From Streptomyces coacervatus (GTDB lineage Bacteria; Actinomycetota; Actinomycetes; Streptomycetales; Streptomycetaceae): a stretch of 64,000 nt of DNA. The notes under the pieces were generated by a model that saw only the letters and a list, made by a program, of their open reading frames with translations, made no database searches and had not been told where the DNA came from. This document shows, piece by piece, positions 55,223-63,891 of the stretch. A program made the translations under genes and the position numbers. The number at the start of each line of letters is the position of its first letter. Position 1 is the stretch's first letter. The stretch spans positions 310,001-374,000 of the forward strand of contig NZ_JARHTP010000005.1 in NCBI RefSeq assembly GCF_029223485.1, given 5' to 3'.

Positions 55223-55690
55223 ATGGTCGTCAGTGCCGACGGAGTACCGATGGGCGGGGAGCAGCGGGCGAGGCAGGCGATAAGGCGCCGGGTGCTCGCC
55301 TCCATCGCCGCTCTCGCGCTCGCACCCGTCCTCGCCGCCTCGCGCGTCCCGCGGCGCGTCGCCGGCTCCGGGGGCGCGGCGGAATCGGCCTTCGACGAGA
55401 TCTACCGCGGCCGTCGCATCCGGGGCGCCCCGCTCGCCGCCGCCGGAACCCGCGCCGGCGGCCATGCGTGGCAGGTCACCGTGGACGGCCACCCGCTGCA
55501 TCTGATGCGCCGCTCCGACGGCACCTGGCTGAGCATGGTCAACCACTACAGCTCGTACCGGACCTCGCTGGCGGCGACCCGGGCGGCCGTCGACGAACTC
55601 GGCCCCGGGCAGGGGCTGCGCGACCTGGCGCCGGGCCCGCTCGGCGGGGCCCCCATGCACATGGGGGAAGACCATGACGTACGTGCGTAA
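55223..55690 (+). CDS. melC1: Tyrosinase cofactor MelC1
   Basis: 155 residues of the MelC1 family, the copper chaperone that loads and helps export tyrosinase. A twin-arginine-like signal (RRRVLASIAALALAPVLAA) precedes SAFDEIYRGRRIRG and the domain WQVTVDGHPLHLMRRSDGTWLSMVNHYSSY, with His residues that bind copper. ATG 55223 has AGGGAG upstream; ATG 55250 is possible. Its end overlaps the tyrosinase gene by 17 bases, the usual melC operon form. Confidence 0.92.
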   Translation: MVVSADGVPMGGEQRARQAIRRRVLASIAALALAPVLAASRVPRRVAGSGGAAESAFDEIYRGRRIRGAPLAAAGTRAGGHAWQVTVDGHPLHLMRRSDGTWLSMVNHYSSYRTSLAATRAAVDELGPGQGLRDLAPGPLGGAPMHMGEDHDVRA

Positions 55691-56546
55691 GGACGTGAGC
55701 AGGCTCACGCGCGACGAGCGGCGCCGGTTCGTCAACGCGCTGCTCCAGATCAAATGGCGGGGAGAGTACGACGAGTTCGTGCGGATGCACATCGCGTACT
55801 ACACCTCCGACGGCGAGCGGGGCCTGCGGTCGGCCCATATGGGGCCGTCCTTCCTGCCCTGGCACCGCCGCTTCCTGCTGGACCTGGAGCGGGCGCTGCA
55901 ACGGGTCGATCCGTCGGTGACGGTGCCGTACTGGGACTGGACGCGGGACCGTTCGGCGATGTCCGTGCCCTGGACCGACGACCTCCTCGGCGGCAACGGG
56001 CGCAGCTTCGACCGCCAGGTCGTCACCGGGCCGTTCGCCTATGTGCAGGGCTACTGGCCCATCAGGGAGGGCATCATCGACGCCGTGTTCCTCACCCGGG
56101 ACCTCGGCCGCGCCCGCGACCCCATCGAGCTGCCGACGGAGGAGGACCTCGAGACGGCGCTCGACGACCCGGTCTACGACACCCCGCCCTGGGACTCCAC
56201 CTGCGTGGAGGGGTTCCGCAACAAGCTGGAGGGGTGGGGGACCGGGGAGGACACCGCCGCCCTGCACAACCACAACCTCGTCCATCGCTGGGTCGGCGGT
56301 GCCATGGTCGGCGGCGCCTCCGTCAACGACCCCGTGTTCTGGCTGCACCACGCCTTCGTCGACCTGCAGTGGACCCGCTGGCAGCAACGGCACGGGCCGG
56401 GGAGCACGGGCTATCTGCCGACCTACCCGCCGGGTCCCGACAGCGAGCAGCGCGGGCGGATCGTCGCCCGGCACGAGCGGATGCCGCCGTGGGGCGTGAC
56501 GCCGGACGAGATGGAGGACGTGAGCTGGATCTATCAGTACGACTGA
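55674..56546 (+). CDS. melC2: Tyrosinase MelC2
   Basis: 290 residues, the normal size of Streptomyces tyrosinase. CuA ligands are His39, His55 and His64 (MHIAYY, AHMGPSFLPWHRRF) and CuB ligands are His200, His204 and His226 (HNHNLVHRWVGG, DPVFWLHHAFVD). It oxidises phenols to quinones in melanin formation. It has no own signal and is carried out with MelC1 through the Tat path. The N-terminus and length are slightly different from the secreted MelC2 type, in line with the intracellular MelD2-like branch. Confidence 0.95.
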   Translation: MTYVRKDVSRLTRDERRRFVNALLQIKWRGEYDEFVRMHIAYYTSDGERGLRSAHMGPSFLPWHRRFLLDLERALQRVDPSVTVPYWDWTRDRSAMSVPWTDDLLGGNGRSFDRQVVTGPFAYVQGYWPIREGIIDAVFLTRDLGRARDPIELPTEEDLETALDDPVYDTPPWDSTCVEGFRNKLEGWGTGEDTAALHNHNLVHRWVGGAMVGGASVNDPVFWLHHAFVDLQWTRWQQRHGPGSTGYLPTYPPGPDSEQRGRIVARHERMPPWGVTPDEMEDVSWIYQYD

Positions 56547-56586
56547 CCAGTCCTTCCAGCCCTTCCAGCCCTTTCCTTTCCTTGTT

Positions 56587-57546
56587 TCAGCTCAGCCGGC
56601 GTACGGGTGCCCCGTCCAGGAATGCCCGGATGTCCTCCACCGCCTCCCGGTAGTACGTCTCGTAGTTCGCCCGCGACACATAGCCGAGGTGGGGTGTGGC
56701 GAGCAGGCGGGGAGCGGTGCGCATCGGATGGTCGGCGGGGAGGGGCTCGATGTCGAAGACGTCGATGCCCGCGCCCGCGATGCGGCCCTCGTGCAGGGCG
56801 GTGAGCAGGGCGTCCTGGTCGACGATCGGGGCGCGGGAGGTGTTGATCAGGTAGGCGGTGGGCTTGAGGAGGGCGAGTTCGGTGGCGCCGAGCAGGCCGC
56901 GGGTGCGGTCGCCGAGGGCCAGGTGGACGGAGACGTAGTCGCTGCTCGACAGCAACTCCTCCTTGGAGGCGGCGAGTTCGACGCCCACCTCGTCGGCGTA
57001 CTCCTTGGTGAGGTTCTGGCTCCAGGCGCTGACGTGCATGCCGAAGGCGGTGCCGACCCGGGCGACCCGGCTGCCGATCTTGCCGAGGCCGAGCAGTCCG
57101 AGGCGGCGGCCGTGCAGGTCGGCGCCCACCGTCTGCTGCCAGGGGCCGCCGGAACGCAGGGAGCTGCTCTCCTCGACGATGCCGCGGGCGAGGCCGAGGA
57201 GCAGCGCCCAGGTCAGTTCGACGGGCGGTGTCGAGGTGCTCGCGGTGCCGCACACTGTGACGCCGTGCGCCTCGGCGGCGGCGTAGTCGATGACGCTGTT
57301 GCGCATGCCGGAGGCGATGAGCAGCTTCAGCCGGGGCAGGCGGGCGAGCAGCGAGGCCGGGAAGGGAACGCGCTCGCGCAGGGTGACGACGATGTCGAAG
57401 CCGGAGAGGGCCGAGGCGAGCTCGGCCTCGGTGGCGAAGTGTTCGCGGAAGCTGACGGTCTCCACCCGGTCGGCCACGGGTGACCAGTCGGCGAGTTCCG
57501 TCGCCACCTGCTGGAAGTCGTCGAGCACAGCGCAGCGCAGCCGCAC
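56587..57546 (-). CDS. D-2-hydroxyacid dehydrogenase
   Basis: 319 residues. NAD-binding loop LGLLGLGKIGSRVARVG, catalytic Arg in NTSRAPIVDQDALL, Glu in DVFDIEPLPADHP and His in ATPHLGYVS are present. It reduces a 2-keto acid to the D-hydroxyacid; the substrate is unknown. GTG 57546 follows GAAAGGGA; the longer frame has no ribosome site. The gene diverges from a small membrane protein gene across a region with a perfect 12-base palindrome. Confidence 0.9.
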   Translation of the reverse strand: MRLRCAVLDDFQQVATELADWSPVADRVETVSFREHFATEAELASALSGFDIVVTLRERVPFPASLLARLPRLKLLIASGMRNSVIDYAAAEAHGVTVCGTASTSTPPVELTWALLLGLARGIVEESSSLRSGGPWQQTVGADLHGRRLGLLGLGKIGSRVARVGTAFGMHVSAWSQNLTKEYADEVGVELAASKEELLSSSDYVSVHLALGDRTRGLLGATELALLKPTAYLINTSRAPIVDQDALLTALHEGRIAGAGIDVFDIEPLPADHPMRTAPRLLATPHLGYVSRANYETYYREAVEDIRAFLDGAPVRRLS

Positions 57547-57614
57547 GGCGGGTCCCTTTCGTCGGCGTGGTCGGGTGGCAGGGCGTGATCGGCAATGGTT
57601 GCAGATCACCTGAG

Positions 57615-57642
57615 CCTTTAAAGATTGCGCAATCCGAGAACC
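57615..57642. promoter_or_regulatory. Weak copy of the TTGCGCAA nested palindrome
   Basis: TTGCGCAA at 57625-57632 inside the 12-base palindrome GATTGCGCAATC (57623-57634). The right outer arm at the standard spacing is GAACC (57638-57642), the left arm does not match. It lies between the hydroxyacid dehydrogenase and the small membrane protein gene. Confidence 0.5.
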
Positions 57643-57695
57643 ATTACACTCGCCACTCCATGCCGCAGGCGTTCGTCCATCGGGGGAGATACATC

Positions 57696-57974
57696 ATGCG
57701 GTTCGTGTGCGTGCGGGCGATGCTCGTGACCGGTGTGCCGGCCGTTGCCGCGGCGGTGTTCCTGTTCCTCGGCTTCGGTCTGGGCGTTTTCGCCGGGCGG
57801 CCGTACGTCGGTGAGGGACTGATCACGGCGGGGCTGATCTTCGGGGCCGTGGCTGCCGGGACGGCGGTCGGCGACCTCGCCTGGTTCCTCATGGCGGCCC
57901 GCGGCCGGACCGACCCGGACGACGGGGCGGCGGCGGACGGCGATACGGAGGTCCGGGCACAGCCGGACACCTAG
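57696..57974 (+). CDS. Small membrane protein with two helices
   Basis: 92 residues from ATG 57696 (GGGGGAGA 6 bases upstream). Two hydrophobic segments at about 12-36 and 43-68 with an acidic tail. No family recognised. It is followed after 42 bases by the arsR-like gene in the same direction and preceded by a palindrome also seen before tatA and the LCP gene, so it may belong to the same regulon. Confidence 0.72.
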   Translation: MRFVCVRAMLVTGVPAVAAAVFLFLGFGLGVFAGRPYVGEGLITAGLIFGAVAAGTAVGDLAWFLMAARGRTDPDDGAAADGDTEVRAQPDT

Positions 57975-58016
57975 ACTGGACCGAGCGTGACGACCAGGGC
58001 GGGACGGGAGAGGACT

Positions 58017-58373
58017 GTGGCGGCAGACATCGGGGGCTTCGAGGATCCGTCCGCCGAGGTACTGGCTCAGGCGGCCGCCGCCTTCGGACTGCTGGCCTCC
58101 GCGGCCCGGCTGCACCTCGTATGGGCGCTGGCGCAGGGCGAGAGCGATGTCACCCACCTCGCGGACCGGGTCGGCGGGGCGCTGCCCGCGGTCAGCCAGC
58201 ACCTGGCGAAGCTGAAGCTCGCCGGGCTCGTGCGGTCGCGCCGCGAGGGGCGGCGGCAGATCTACTTCGTCGACGATCCCGATGTCGTGACCGTGGTCCG
58301 GGTGATGGTGGGGCAGCTGGCCGCGCGTGCCGACGGGGCGTCCGTGCACGCGCTGCGCGGGGCCGGTGGCTGA
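58017..58373 (+). CDS. ArsR/SmtB-family repressor
   Basis: 118 residues with a winged HTH (THLADRVGGALPAVSQHLAKLKLAGLVRSRREGRRQIYFV). The metal-binding alpha-3 Cys motif of ArsR/SmtB sensors is missing, and no Cys pair exists, so it probably senses something else or binds metal through Asp/His residues at the C-terminus. GTG 58017 has GGGAG upstream; GTG 57987 has none. Its stop overlaps the start of the Mg-type ATPase gene, so regulator and pump are co-translated. Confidence 0.85.
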   Translation: MAADIGGFEDPSAEVLAQAAAAFGLLASAARLHLVWALAQGESDVTHLADRVGGALPAVSQHLAKLKLAGLVRSRREGRRQIYFVDDPDVVTVVRVMVGQLAARADGASVHALRGAGG

Positions 58374-60993
58374 CACCACCGCGGCCTCGGAACCGGACCC
58401 CGGGGCACTGGTTTCCGAGGGCGGGCCGGGACCGGTCGCCGATGCCGGCCCGGGGCCGGTGACCCTGCTGCAGACGCTGCGGCGCCTGGACAGCGGGCCG
58501 CGCGGGCTGACGGAGGCGCAGGCCGAGGAGCGGCAGGTCCGCTTCGGAGCCAACACTCTGCCGACGCACCGGGAAGCCTCCTGGGCGGGAGTGCTGCTGC
58601 GCAGTCTGCGCGAGCCGTTCACCGCCGTACTGCTGTGCCTCGGGCTGGTGTCGGCGGTCGTCGCCTCCTGGGGCACCGCCTGTGTGATCCTCCTGCTGGT
58701 CGCCGTGAGCTGTGTGCTGCGGGCGTCCGGGGAGCACCGGGCGGGCCGGTCCATGGCCGAGCTGCGCGGCCTGGTCGCCGCCACGGCCACCGTCCTGCGC
58801 CGCACCGGGGAGGATCTGCCGCCGGACGCCCGGGAGATTCCGGTGGAGGAGCTGGTGCCGGGTGATGTGATCCGGCTCGGCCCCGGCGACCTGGTCCCCG
58901 CCGACGTACGACTGCTGCGCGCGCAGGGTCTGACCGTGCACCAGGCCGTGCTCACGGGCGAGTCGGCGCCCGTGGCCAAGGACGCCGTCGACACGGCAGA
59001 CGGCAGCGGCTTCGGCCGGCCGCAGCTCTGCTTCCAGGGCAGCAGCGTCGCGTCCGGCAGTGCCACCGCGGTCGTCGTGGCGACCGGCGCGCGGACGCGG
59101 TTCGCCGCGGCGCACGGTCGTACCGATGCCCGGCCGGAGGCCAGTGCCTTCGACCGGTCCGTGCACGGCATCTCCTGGATCCTCATCCGGTTCATGCTGC
59201 TGACCCCGCCGCTGGTCCTGATGGCCAACGCGGCCCTGCGCGACCGCGGTCTGGAGACGCTGCCGTTCGCCGTCGCGGTGGCGGTCGGGCTGACGCCGGA
59301 GATGCTGCCGGTCATCGTCACCATGTGCCTGGCGCGCGGCGCCTCGCTGCTGGCCCGGGCCCACGGCGTGATCGTCAAGCGGCTGCCCGCGCTGCACGAC
59401 CTCGGCGCCGTCGATGTGCTGTGCCTCGACAAGACCGGCACGCTCACCCAGGACCGGCCGGTCCTCGACCGCGCCCTCGGCCCGGACGGCCGGGACGACC
59501 CCGAGGTGCTGCGCTGGGCCGCGGTGAACGCCTGGTGGACCCTGCAGCTGGCCGATCTGCCCGCCCCGGACGCCCTCGACGACGCGGTCCTGGACACGGC
59601 CGACGAGGACGACGTCATGGCGTACGACGGGGTGGCGGCCCTTCCGTTCGATCCGCTGCGGCGCCTGGCGACCGCGGTCGTGCGCACGCCGGGGCGGCTG
59701 GGCACGCACTCCCTGGTCGTCAAGGGAGCCGCCGAGGCCGTCCTGGAGCGCTGCGCACTGGAGGACAAGGAGCGCGGTGAGCTGCTCGCGCTCGCGGCAC
59801 GGCAGGCGGACGACGGGCTGCGGGTGCTGGCCGTCGCCACCGCCGAACGCCCCGCACGGACCCGTGAGTACACGGCCGCCGACGAACGGGGCCTGGACTT
59901 CCGGGGCTTCGTCACCTTCAAGGACGCCCTCGCCCCCACCGCCGCCGAAGCGCTGAAGGTCCTCGCCGACCGGGGTGTCACCATCAAGATCCTCACCGGC
60001 GACCATCCGGGCACCGCGGCCCGCGCCTGCCGCGACCTGGGCATCGACGTACCGGCCCAGGGCGTCCTCACCGCCGACGGCATCGACCGGCTCACCGACG
60101 CCGAACTCGCCGCGGCCGCCGCCCGCACCGTCGTCCTCGCCCGCTGCACCCCCGAGCACAAGGCCCGCTTCGCCGCCGCCCTGCGCGCCGGCGGGCACAC
60201 CGTCGGCTACCTCGGCGACGGGGTCAACGACCTGCCCGCCCTGCGCGCCGCCGACGTCGGCATCGCACCGCGCGACGCCGTGGCCGTCGCCCGCGAGAGC
60301 GCCGATGTGGTCCTGGCCGCCAAGGACCTCACCGCGATCGACCACAGCATCGCGGCCGGACGGTACTCCGGCGGCAACATCGCCACGTATCTGCGCATCA
60401 CCCTCTCCTCCAACCTCGGCAACGTCATCGCGATGCTCGCCGCCGGCCTCCTCCTGCCCTTCCTGCCGATGCTCCCGGCCCAGGTGCTGGCGCAGAACCT
60501 GTGCTTCGACGCCGCCCAGCTCGCCTTCGCGTACGACCGTCCGCATCCGTCGGTGCTGCGGCGCCCGACCGTGCTGCGCCCGCGTGAACTGCTGCGCTTC
60601 ATCACCGGCTTCGGCGTCCTCAACGCGGTCGCCGACCTGGCCACCTTCGGTGTGCTGGAGCTCGCCCTGCACGGGCCCGACGGGCTCGACGACCGGGCGG
60701 TGTTCCACTCCGGCTGGTTCACCGAGAACCTGCTCACCCAGGCCCTGGTGATGCTGCTCCTGCGCGCGGGGCGCCGTACGACGGGGCGCAGGCCCGGGCC
60801 GATCGGCTGGGCGGCGGGCGCGCTGGCCGCCGTAGGGCTGCTGCTGCCGGTCTCCCCGCTGGGCTCGCTGCTCGGCCTGACGCCGCTGCCGGTTCTCTAC
60901 TACCTTCTGCTGGCCGCGGTTCTTGCGCTGTACACCACCGGACTGGTGGCGGTCAGGACACGTGAGGAACGACGCCTGGACGGTCTGCGCTGA
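58366..60993 (+). CDS. mgtA: MgtA-type P3B magnesium-transporting ATPase
   Basis: 875 residues. Landmarks of the MgtA class are FDRSVHGISWILIRFMLL, VGLTPEMLPVIVT, phosphorylation site CLDKTGTLTQDR, LTGDHPGTA and GDGVNDLPALRAADVG. Cation uptake (Mg2+, possibly Ni2+) driven by ATP is the known role. GTG 58366 lies 8 bases inside the arsR end. The first 40 residues are Pro/Gly-rich. Being coupled to an ArsR-type repressor, not to PhoP or a Mg riboswitch, is unusual. A T at LTQ is standard. Confidence 0.9.
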   Translation: MADTTAASEPDPGALVSEGGPGPVADAGPGPVTLLQTLRRLDSGPRGLTEAQAEERQVRFGANTLPTHREASWAGVLLRSLREPFTAVLLCLGLVSAVVASWGTACVILLLVAVSCVLRASGEHRAGRSMAELRGLVAATATVLRRTGEDLPPDAREIPVEELVPGDVIRLGPGDLVPADVRLLRAQGLTVHQAVLTGESAPVAKDAVDTADGSGFGRPQLCFQGSSVASGSATAVVVATGARTRFAAAHGRTDARPEASAFDRSVHGISWILIRFMLLTPPLVLMANAALRDRGLETLPFAVAVAVGLTPEMLPVIVTMCLARGASLLARAHGVIVKRLPALHDLGAVDVLCLDKTGTLTQDRPVLDRALGPDGRDDPEVLRWAAVNAWWTLQLADLPAPDALDDAVLDTADEDDVMAYDGVAALPFDPLRRLATAVVRTPGRLGTHSLVVKGAAEAVLERCALEDKERGELLALAARQADDGLRVLAVATAERPARTREYTAADERGLDFRGFVTFKDALAPTAAEALKVLADRGVTIKILTGDHPGTAARACRDLGIDVPAQGVLTADGIDRLTDAELAAAAARTVVLARCTPEHKARFAAALRAGGHTVGYLGDGVNDLPALRAADVGIAPRDAVAVARESADVVLAAKDLTAIDHSIAAGRYSGGNIATYLRITLSSNLGNVIAMLAAGLLLPFLPMLPAQVLAQNLCFDAAQLAFAYDRPHPSVLRRPTVLRPRELLRFITGFGVLNAVADLATFGVLELALHGPDGLDDRAVFHSGWFTENLLTQALVMLLLRAGRRTTGRRPGPIGWAAGALAAVGLLLPVSPLGSLLGLTPLPVLYYLLLAAVLALYTTGLVAVRTREERRLDGLR

Positions 60994-61017
60994 GGGGTGG
61001 CCATGGAGCCTTTCCTT

Positions 61018-61045
61018 GGTTGTACAGTTGCGCAAGGTAGCAACC
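61018..61045. promoter_or_regulatory. Perfect nested palindrome upstream of tatA
   Basis: GGTTG (61018-61022), 5 bases, TTGCGCAA (61028-61035), 5 bases, CAACC (61041-61045). Both outer and inner arms are exactly symmetric. It lies 29 bases before the tatA start. Confidence 0.8.
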
Positions 61046-61073
61046 ATGCGCGAAGTGAGAAGGGGTGGGCGGG

Positions 61074-61280
61074 ATGCTCCGCAACGGACTGGAACCCTGG
61101 CACCTGCTGGTCCTGGCGATCGTCATCATCTTGCTGTTCGGCTCGAAGAAGCTCCCGGAGGCCGCCCGCGGACTGGGCAAGTCCATGCGCATCCTCAAGA
61201 GCGAGGCGAAGGCCATGAAGGACGACGGTGCCGTGTCGGCCCGTCCGGTGTCCGAGGACAGCACCGTCCGCGAGGTGTGA
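61074..61280 (+). CDS. tatA: TatA-like Sec-independent translocase component
   Basis: 68 residues with the TatA/E layout: N-terminal membrane helix (about 7-22, WHLLVLAIVIILLFGSKKLPE), the FGSKKLPEAARGLGKSMR amphipathic helix with the invariant Phe-Gly, then a short polar tail. ATG 61074 is chosen because GAGAAGGGG lies at the right distance; GTG 61065 is too near it. It stands alone, without tatB or tatC, and is flanked by two copies of the nested palindrome. It would complement or vary the main Tat pore. Confidence 0.88.
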   Translation: MLRNGLEPWHLLVLAIVIILLFGSKKLPEAARGLGKSMRILKSEAKAMKDDGAVSARPVSEDSTVREV

Positions 61281-61306
61281 CGCAGCCCACCTGCGAACTC
61301 GTAAAC

Positions 61307-61334
61307 GCTTGCTATATTGCGCAATCAACCAACC
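61307..61334. promoter_or_regulatory. Nested palindrome upstream of the LCP gene
   Basis: GCTTG, 5 bases, TTGCGCAA (61317-61324), 5 bases, CAACC (61330-61334); 9 of 10 outer-arm bases agree with the copy at 61018. It lies 57 bases before the LCP start and overlaps a TATATT -10-like element. Confidence 0.75.
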
Positions 61335-61391
61335 CGAGGGGTGCGCCGTGGCGCCGGCGGTTGGCGTCGGCCACAGCGTAGGGAGTGGGAG

Positions 61392-63110
61392 TTGAGCGAC
61401 CCCTGGGGCGGAACCCGTGGCCATTCGGCCACACGCGATCGCTCGGCAAGTGTTCCCCGCCAGCGAGGGGCCGAGGACGGACCGCCCGGCTCGCCGTACG
61501 GAGGCCGGGCCGCCGCCCGGCAGGCGGCGCGCTCCCGGGGGCGCGGCTCGGGCCGCCGGGGCAAGCCCGTCGCCCGGCGCAAACGGATAGCCCGTATAGC
61601 CCTGTTCACGGTGTCGGCGCTGATCCTGGTCACCGCCGGAGCAGGCGCCTGGCTGTATGAGCACCTGAACGGCAACATCAAGAGCGTCGCGATCGACGAC
61701 GGCGCCGGCGGCAAGGAAAAGGCCGACGCCTTCGGGCGGACCCCGATCAACATCCTGGTGATCGGCTCGGACGGCCGGAACAACAAGGCCGACTGCAAGC
61801 TGGGCGGCGGCTGCGGCTCGGCGAGTGCGACCGTCGGGCACAACGCGGACGTGGAGATGGTGGTGCATGTCGCCGCCGACCGCTCCAACGCCACCGTGAT
61901 GAGCGTCCCGCGCGACACCATGACCAAGGTCCCGGCCTGCAAGGACCCGGACAGCAGCCAGGCGACGTCCGGCTACTACGGGCAGATCAACAGCGCACTG
62001 CAGTACGGCGCGGCCTGCCAGGTCAAGACCATTCACCAGCTCACCGGCATCACCATCGACCACTTCGTGATGCTCGACTTCTCCGGCGTCGTGAAGATGT
62101 CCGACGCGGTGGGCGGCGTTTCGGTGTGTGTCAGCGACAACGTCTACGACACCTACTCCCATCTGAAGCTTTCCAAGGGCACGCACACCCTCCAGGGCCA
62201 GGCGGCGCTGGAGTTCGTCCGCTCCCGGCACGGCTTCGGCGACGGCAGCGACCTGGGCCGCACGGTCTCCCAGCACCTCTTCCTCGGCGCCATGATCCGC
62301 AAGTTCAAGAGCGCGGGCACGCTGGCGAACCCGGCCAAGGTCTACTCACTGGCGGACGCCGCCACCAAGGCGCTCACCGTGGACACCGGCCTGGGCAGCG
62401 TCAGCAAGCTCGTGGACCTGGCGACCGATCTGAACAAGGTCCCGTCCAAGCGGATGACGTTCACCACGATGCAGACCGCGGCCGACCCGACCGACGCCAA
62501 CCGTGTCGTGCCCGCGGCCGCCGCGGAGTCGCTGTTCCAGACCATCGCGAACGACCAGTCCCTGACGTCGAGCAGCGGCAAGAAGAAGACGTCCTCGGCG
62601 TCGCCGTCCGCGTCGGCGGCGGCCACCGTGCCGGCCTCCGAGGTCGCCGTACAGGTCGAGAACGGCACCACCACCGGCGGACGCGCCTCGGTGGTCGCCC
62701 AGGCGCTGATCGCCAAGGGTTTCAGTCCGAACACCACCCCGGGCAACGCCCCCGAGCAGTCGTCGAAGACGACGATCACCTACGGCCCCGGTCAGAAGGC
62801 CCAGGCCCAGACAGTGGCCACCGCCCTCGGACTGCCCTCCTCGCACCTCACCCAGGGCAGCAGCAGTGGAGTGGTCCTCGTCATCGGCAGCGACTGGCCG
62901 AGCGGCACGGCATACGGCTCCTCGGGCAGCTCGTCGGCCGCCCCCGCCGACACCCACGCCGCGGTCGCCGACGCCCACGCCCAGACCGCCGACAAGGCCA
63001 AGACCTGTGCGAAGGTCAGCCCCTACAAGACGGTGCAGATCAACGGGGTGCCGATGACGCCGGCCCAGGCATATGCGGCGGCGAGCGGGCGGAAGGACTC
63101 GGACGCGTAA
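61392..63110 (+). CDS. LytR-CpsA-Psr (LCP) family protein with LytR_C domain
   Basis: 572 residues from TTG 61392, with GGGAGTGGGAG just upstream; the earlier in-frame start has none. A basic low-complexity N-terminus (1-65) and a membrane helix (about 70-92) precede the LCP domain: NILVIGSDGR, VMSVPRDTM, GYYGQINSALQYG, VRSRHGFGDGSDLGR. The last 170 residues hold an Ala/Ser-rich linker and a LytR_C domain (VQVENGTTTGGRAS). LCP enzymes attach teichoic acid or polysaccharide to peptidoglycan. It could act on the EPS polymer encoded 11 kb away. Confidence 0.9.
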   Translation: MSDPWGGTRGHSATRDRSASVPRQRGAEDGPPGSPYGGRAAARQAARSRGRGSGRRGKPVARRKRIARIALFTVSALILVTAGAGAWLYEHLNGNIKSVAIDDGAGGKEKADAFGRTPINILVIGSDGRNNKADCKLGGGCGSASATVGHNADVEMVVHVAADRSNATVMSVPRDTMTKVPACKDPDSSQATSGYYGQINSALQYGAACQVKTIHQLTGITIDHFVMLDFSGVVKMSDAVGGVSVCVSDNVYDTYSHLKLSKGTHTLQGQAALEFVRSRHGFGDGSDLGRTVSQHLFLGAMIRKFKSAGTLANPAKVYSLADAATKALTVDTGLGSVSKLVDLATDLNKVPSKRMTFTTMQTAADPTDANRVVPAAAAESLFQTIANDQSLTSSSGKKKTSSASPSASAAATVPASEVAVQVENGTTTGGRASVVAQALIAKGFSPNTTPGNAPEQSSKTTITYGPGQKAQAQTVATALGLPSSHLTQGSSSGVVLVIGSDWPSGTAYGSSGSSSAAPADTHAAVADAHAQTADKAKTCAKVSPYKTVQINGVPMTPAQAYAAASGRKDSDA

Positions 63111-63126
63111 GGCTTTCGCTGCGCCT

Positions 63127-63891
63127 TCAGACCTGACCGCCGTACGTTCCCTGAAGCGCGAAGCTTGCCGTGTAGCCGGGACGGCACAGGGTCCGGGTGC
63201 TGAACTGCCAAGGGTGTGCCCGGAGTTCGTGAGGCACCAGGGGTGGTCGCAGCCGGGGGCGGGCGGTGGAGAGATCGAAGCCGAAGCCGGTGAAGGGCAG
63301 ACGCATGCCCCGGCCGACGGCCTTGGTGCAGGCTTCCTTGAGCGTCCACAGGCGTACGGCACAGGCGTTGCGGCGGTGCGGGGGGAGACCGCGCAGGAAG
63401 GCGAGTTCGTCCGGGGTGCAGAACTCGTCCGGCAGCCCGAGTGCGACGAGCGGGCGGTCGGACCGCTCCACGTCCACTCCGACGGGGCCGGCGGCGCTGA
63501 ATCCTGCCAGCACCAGGCCGTCCGTATGGCTGAGGCTGATCCGCAGCCAGGGGCTCTGCGGGAGGAAGGGGGCGCCCGTGCGGGTGTTGTCGAGGGCGAT
63601 GGCATGGGGCGGCACTCCCAGCAGTGCGCCGGCCGTGTGTTTCACCAGGATCCTGGAGGCCACGAACTGCCGCCGCACGGCGGTGTCGGGCAGCCGTCGC
63701 CAGCGCGCCGCCTCATGACCCAGCAGGAGCGGCAGCCGGCGCTCGTCCTCGGCGACCGCCGACCACTCCTCGGGCCGGGCGTACACGAACACCGTCCGCA
63801 GGCGTGCGAAGTCGTCCCGGACGAGCTGCCACGGGGGCCCGGCTCCGGGTACGTGCCGGGGCGGGGGCACGGCAGGCGGGGGAGTGGCCAT
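63127..63891 (-). CDS. Sfp-type 4'-phosphopantetheinyl transferase
   Basis: 254 residues. Motifs of the Sfp class are present: RISLSHTDG, GVDVE (Mg-binding acidic pair) and LWTLKEACTKAVG with the catalytic Lys-Glu. It transfers phosphopantetheine from CoA to carrier proteins of polyketide, peptide or fatty-acid synthases. ATG 63891 shares one base with the stop of an upstream gene (TGATG), so it is coupled to it. It ends 16 bases from the convergent LCP gene. Confidence 0.9.
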   Translation of the reverse strand: MATPPPAVPPPRHVPGAGPPWQLVRDDFARLRTVFVYARPEEWSAVAEDERRLPLLLGHEAARWRRLPDTAVRRQFVASRILVKHTAGALLGVPPHAIALDNTRTGAPFLPQSPWLRISLSHTDGLVLAGFSAAGPVGVDVERSDRPLVALGLPDEFCTPDELAFLRGLPPHRRNACAVRLWTLKEACTKAVGRGMRLPFTGFGFDLSTARPRLRPPLVPHELRAHPWQFSTRTLCRPGYTASFALQGTYGGQV

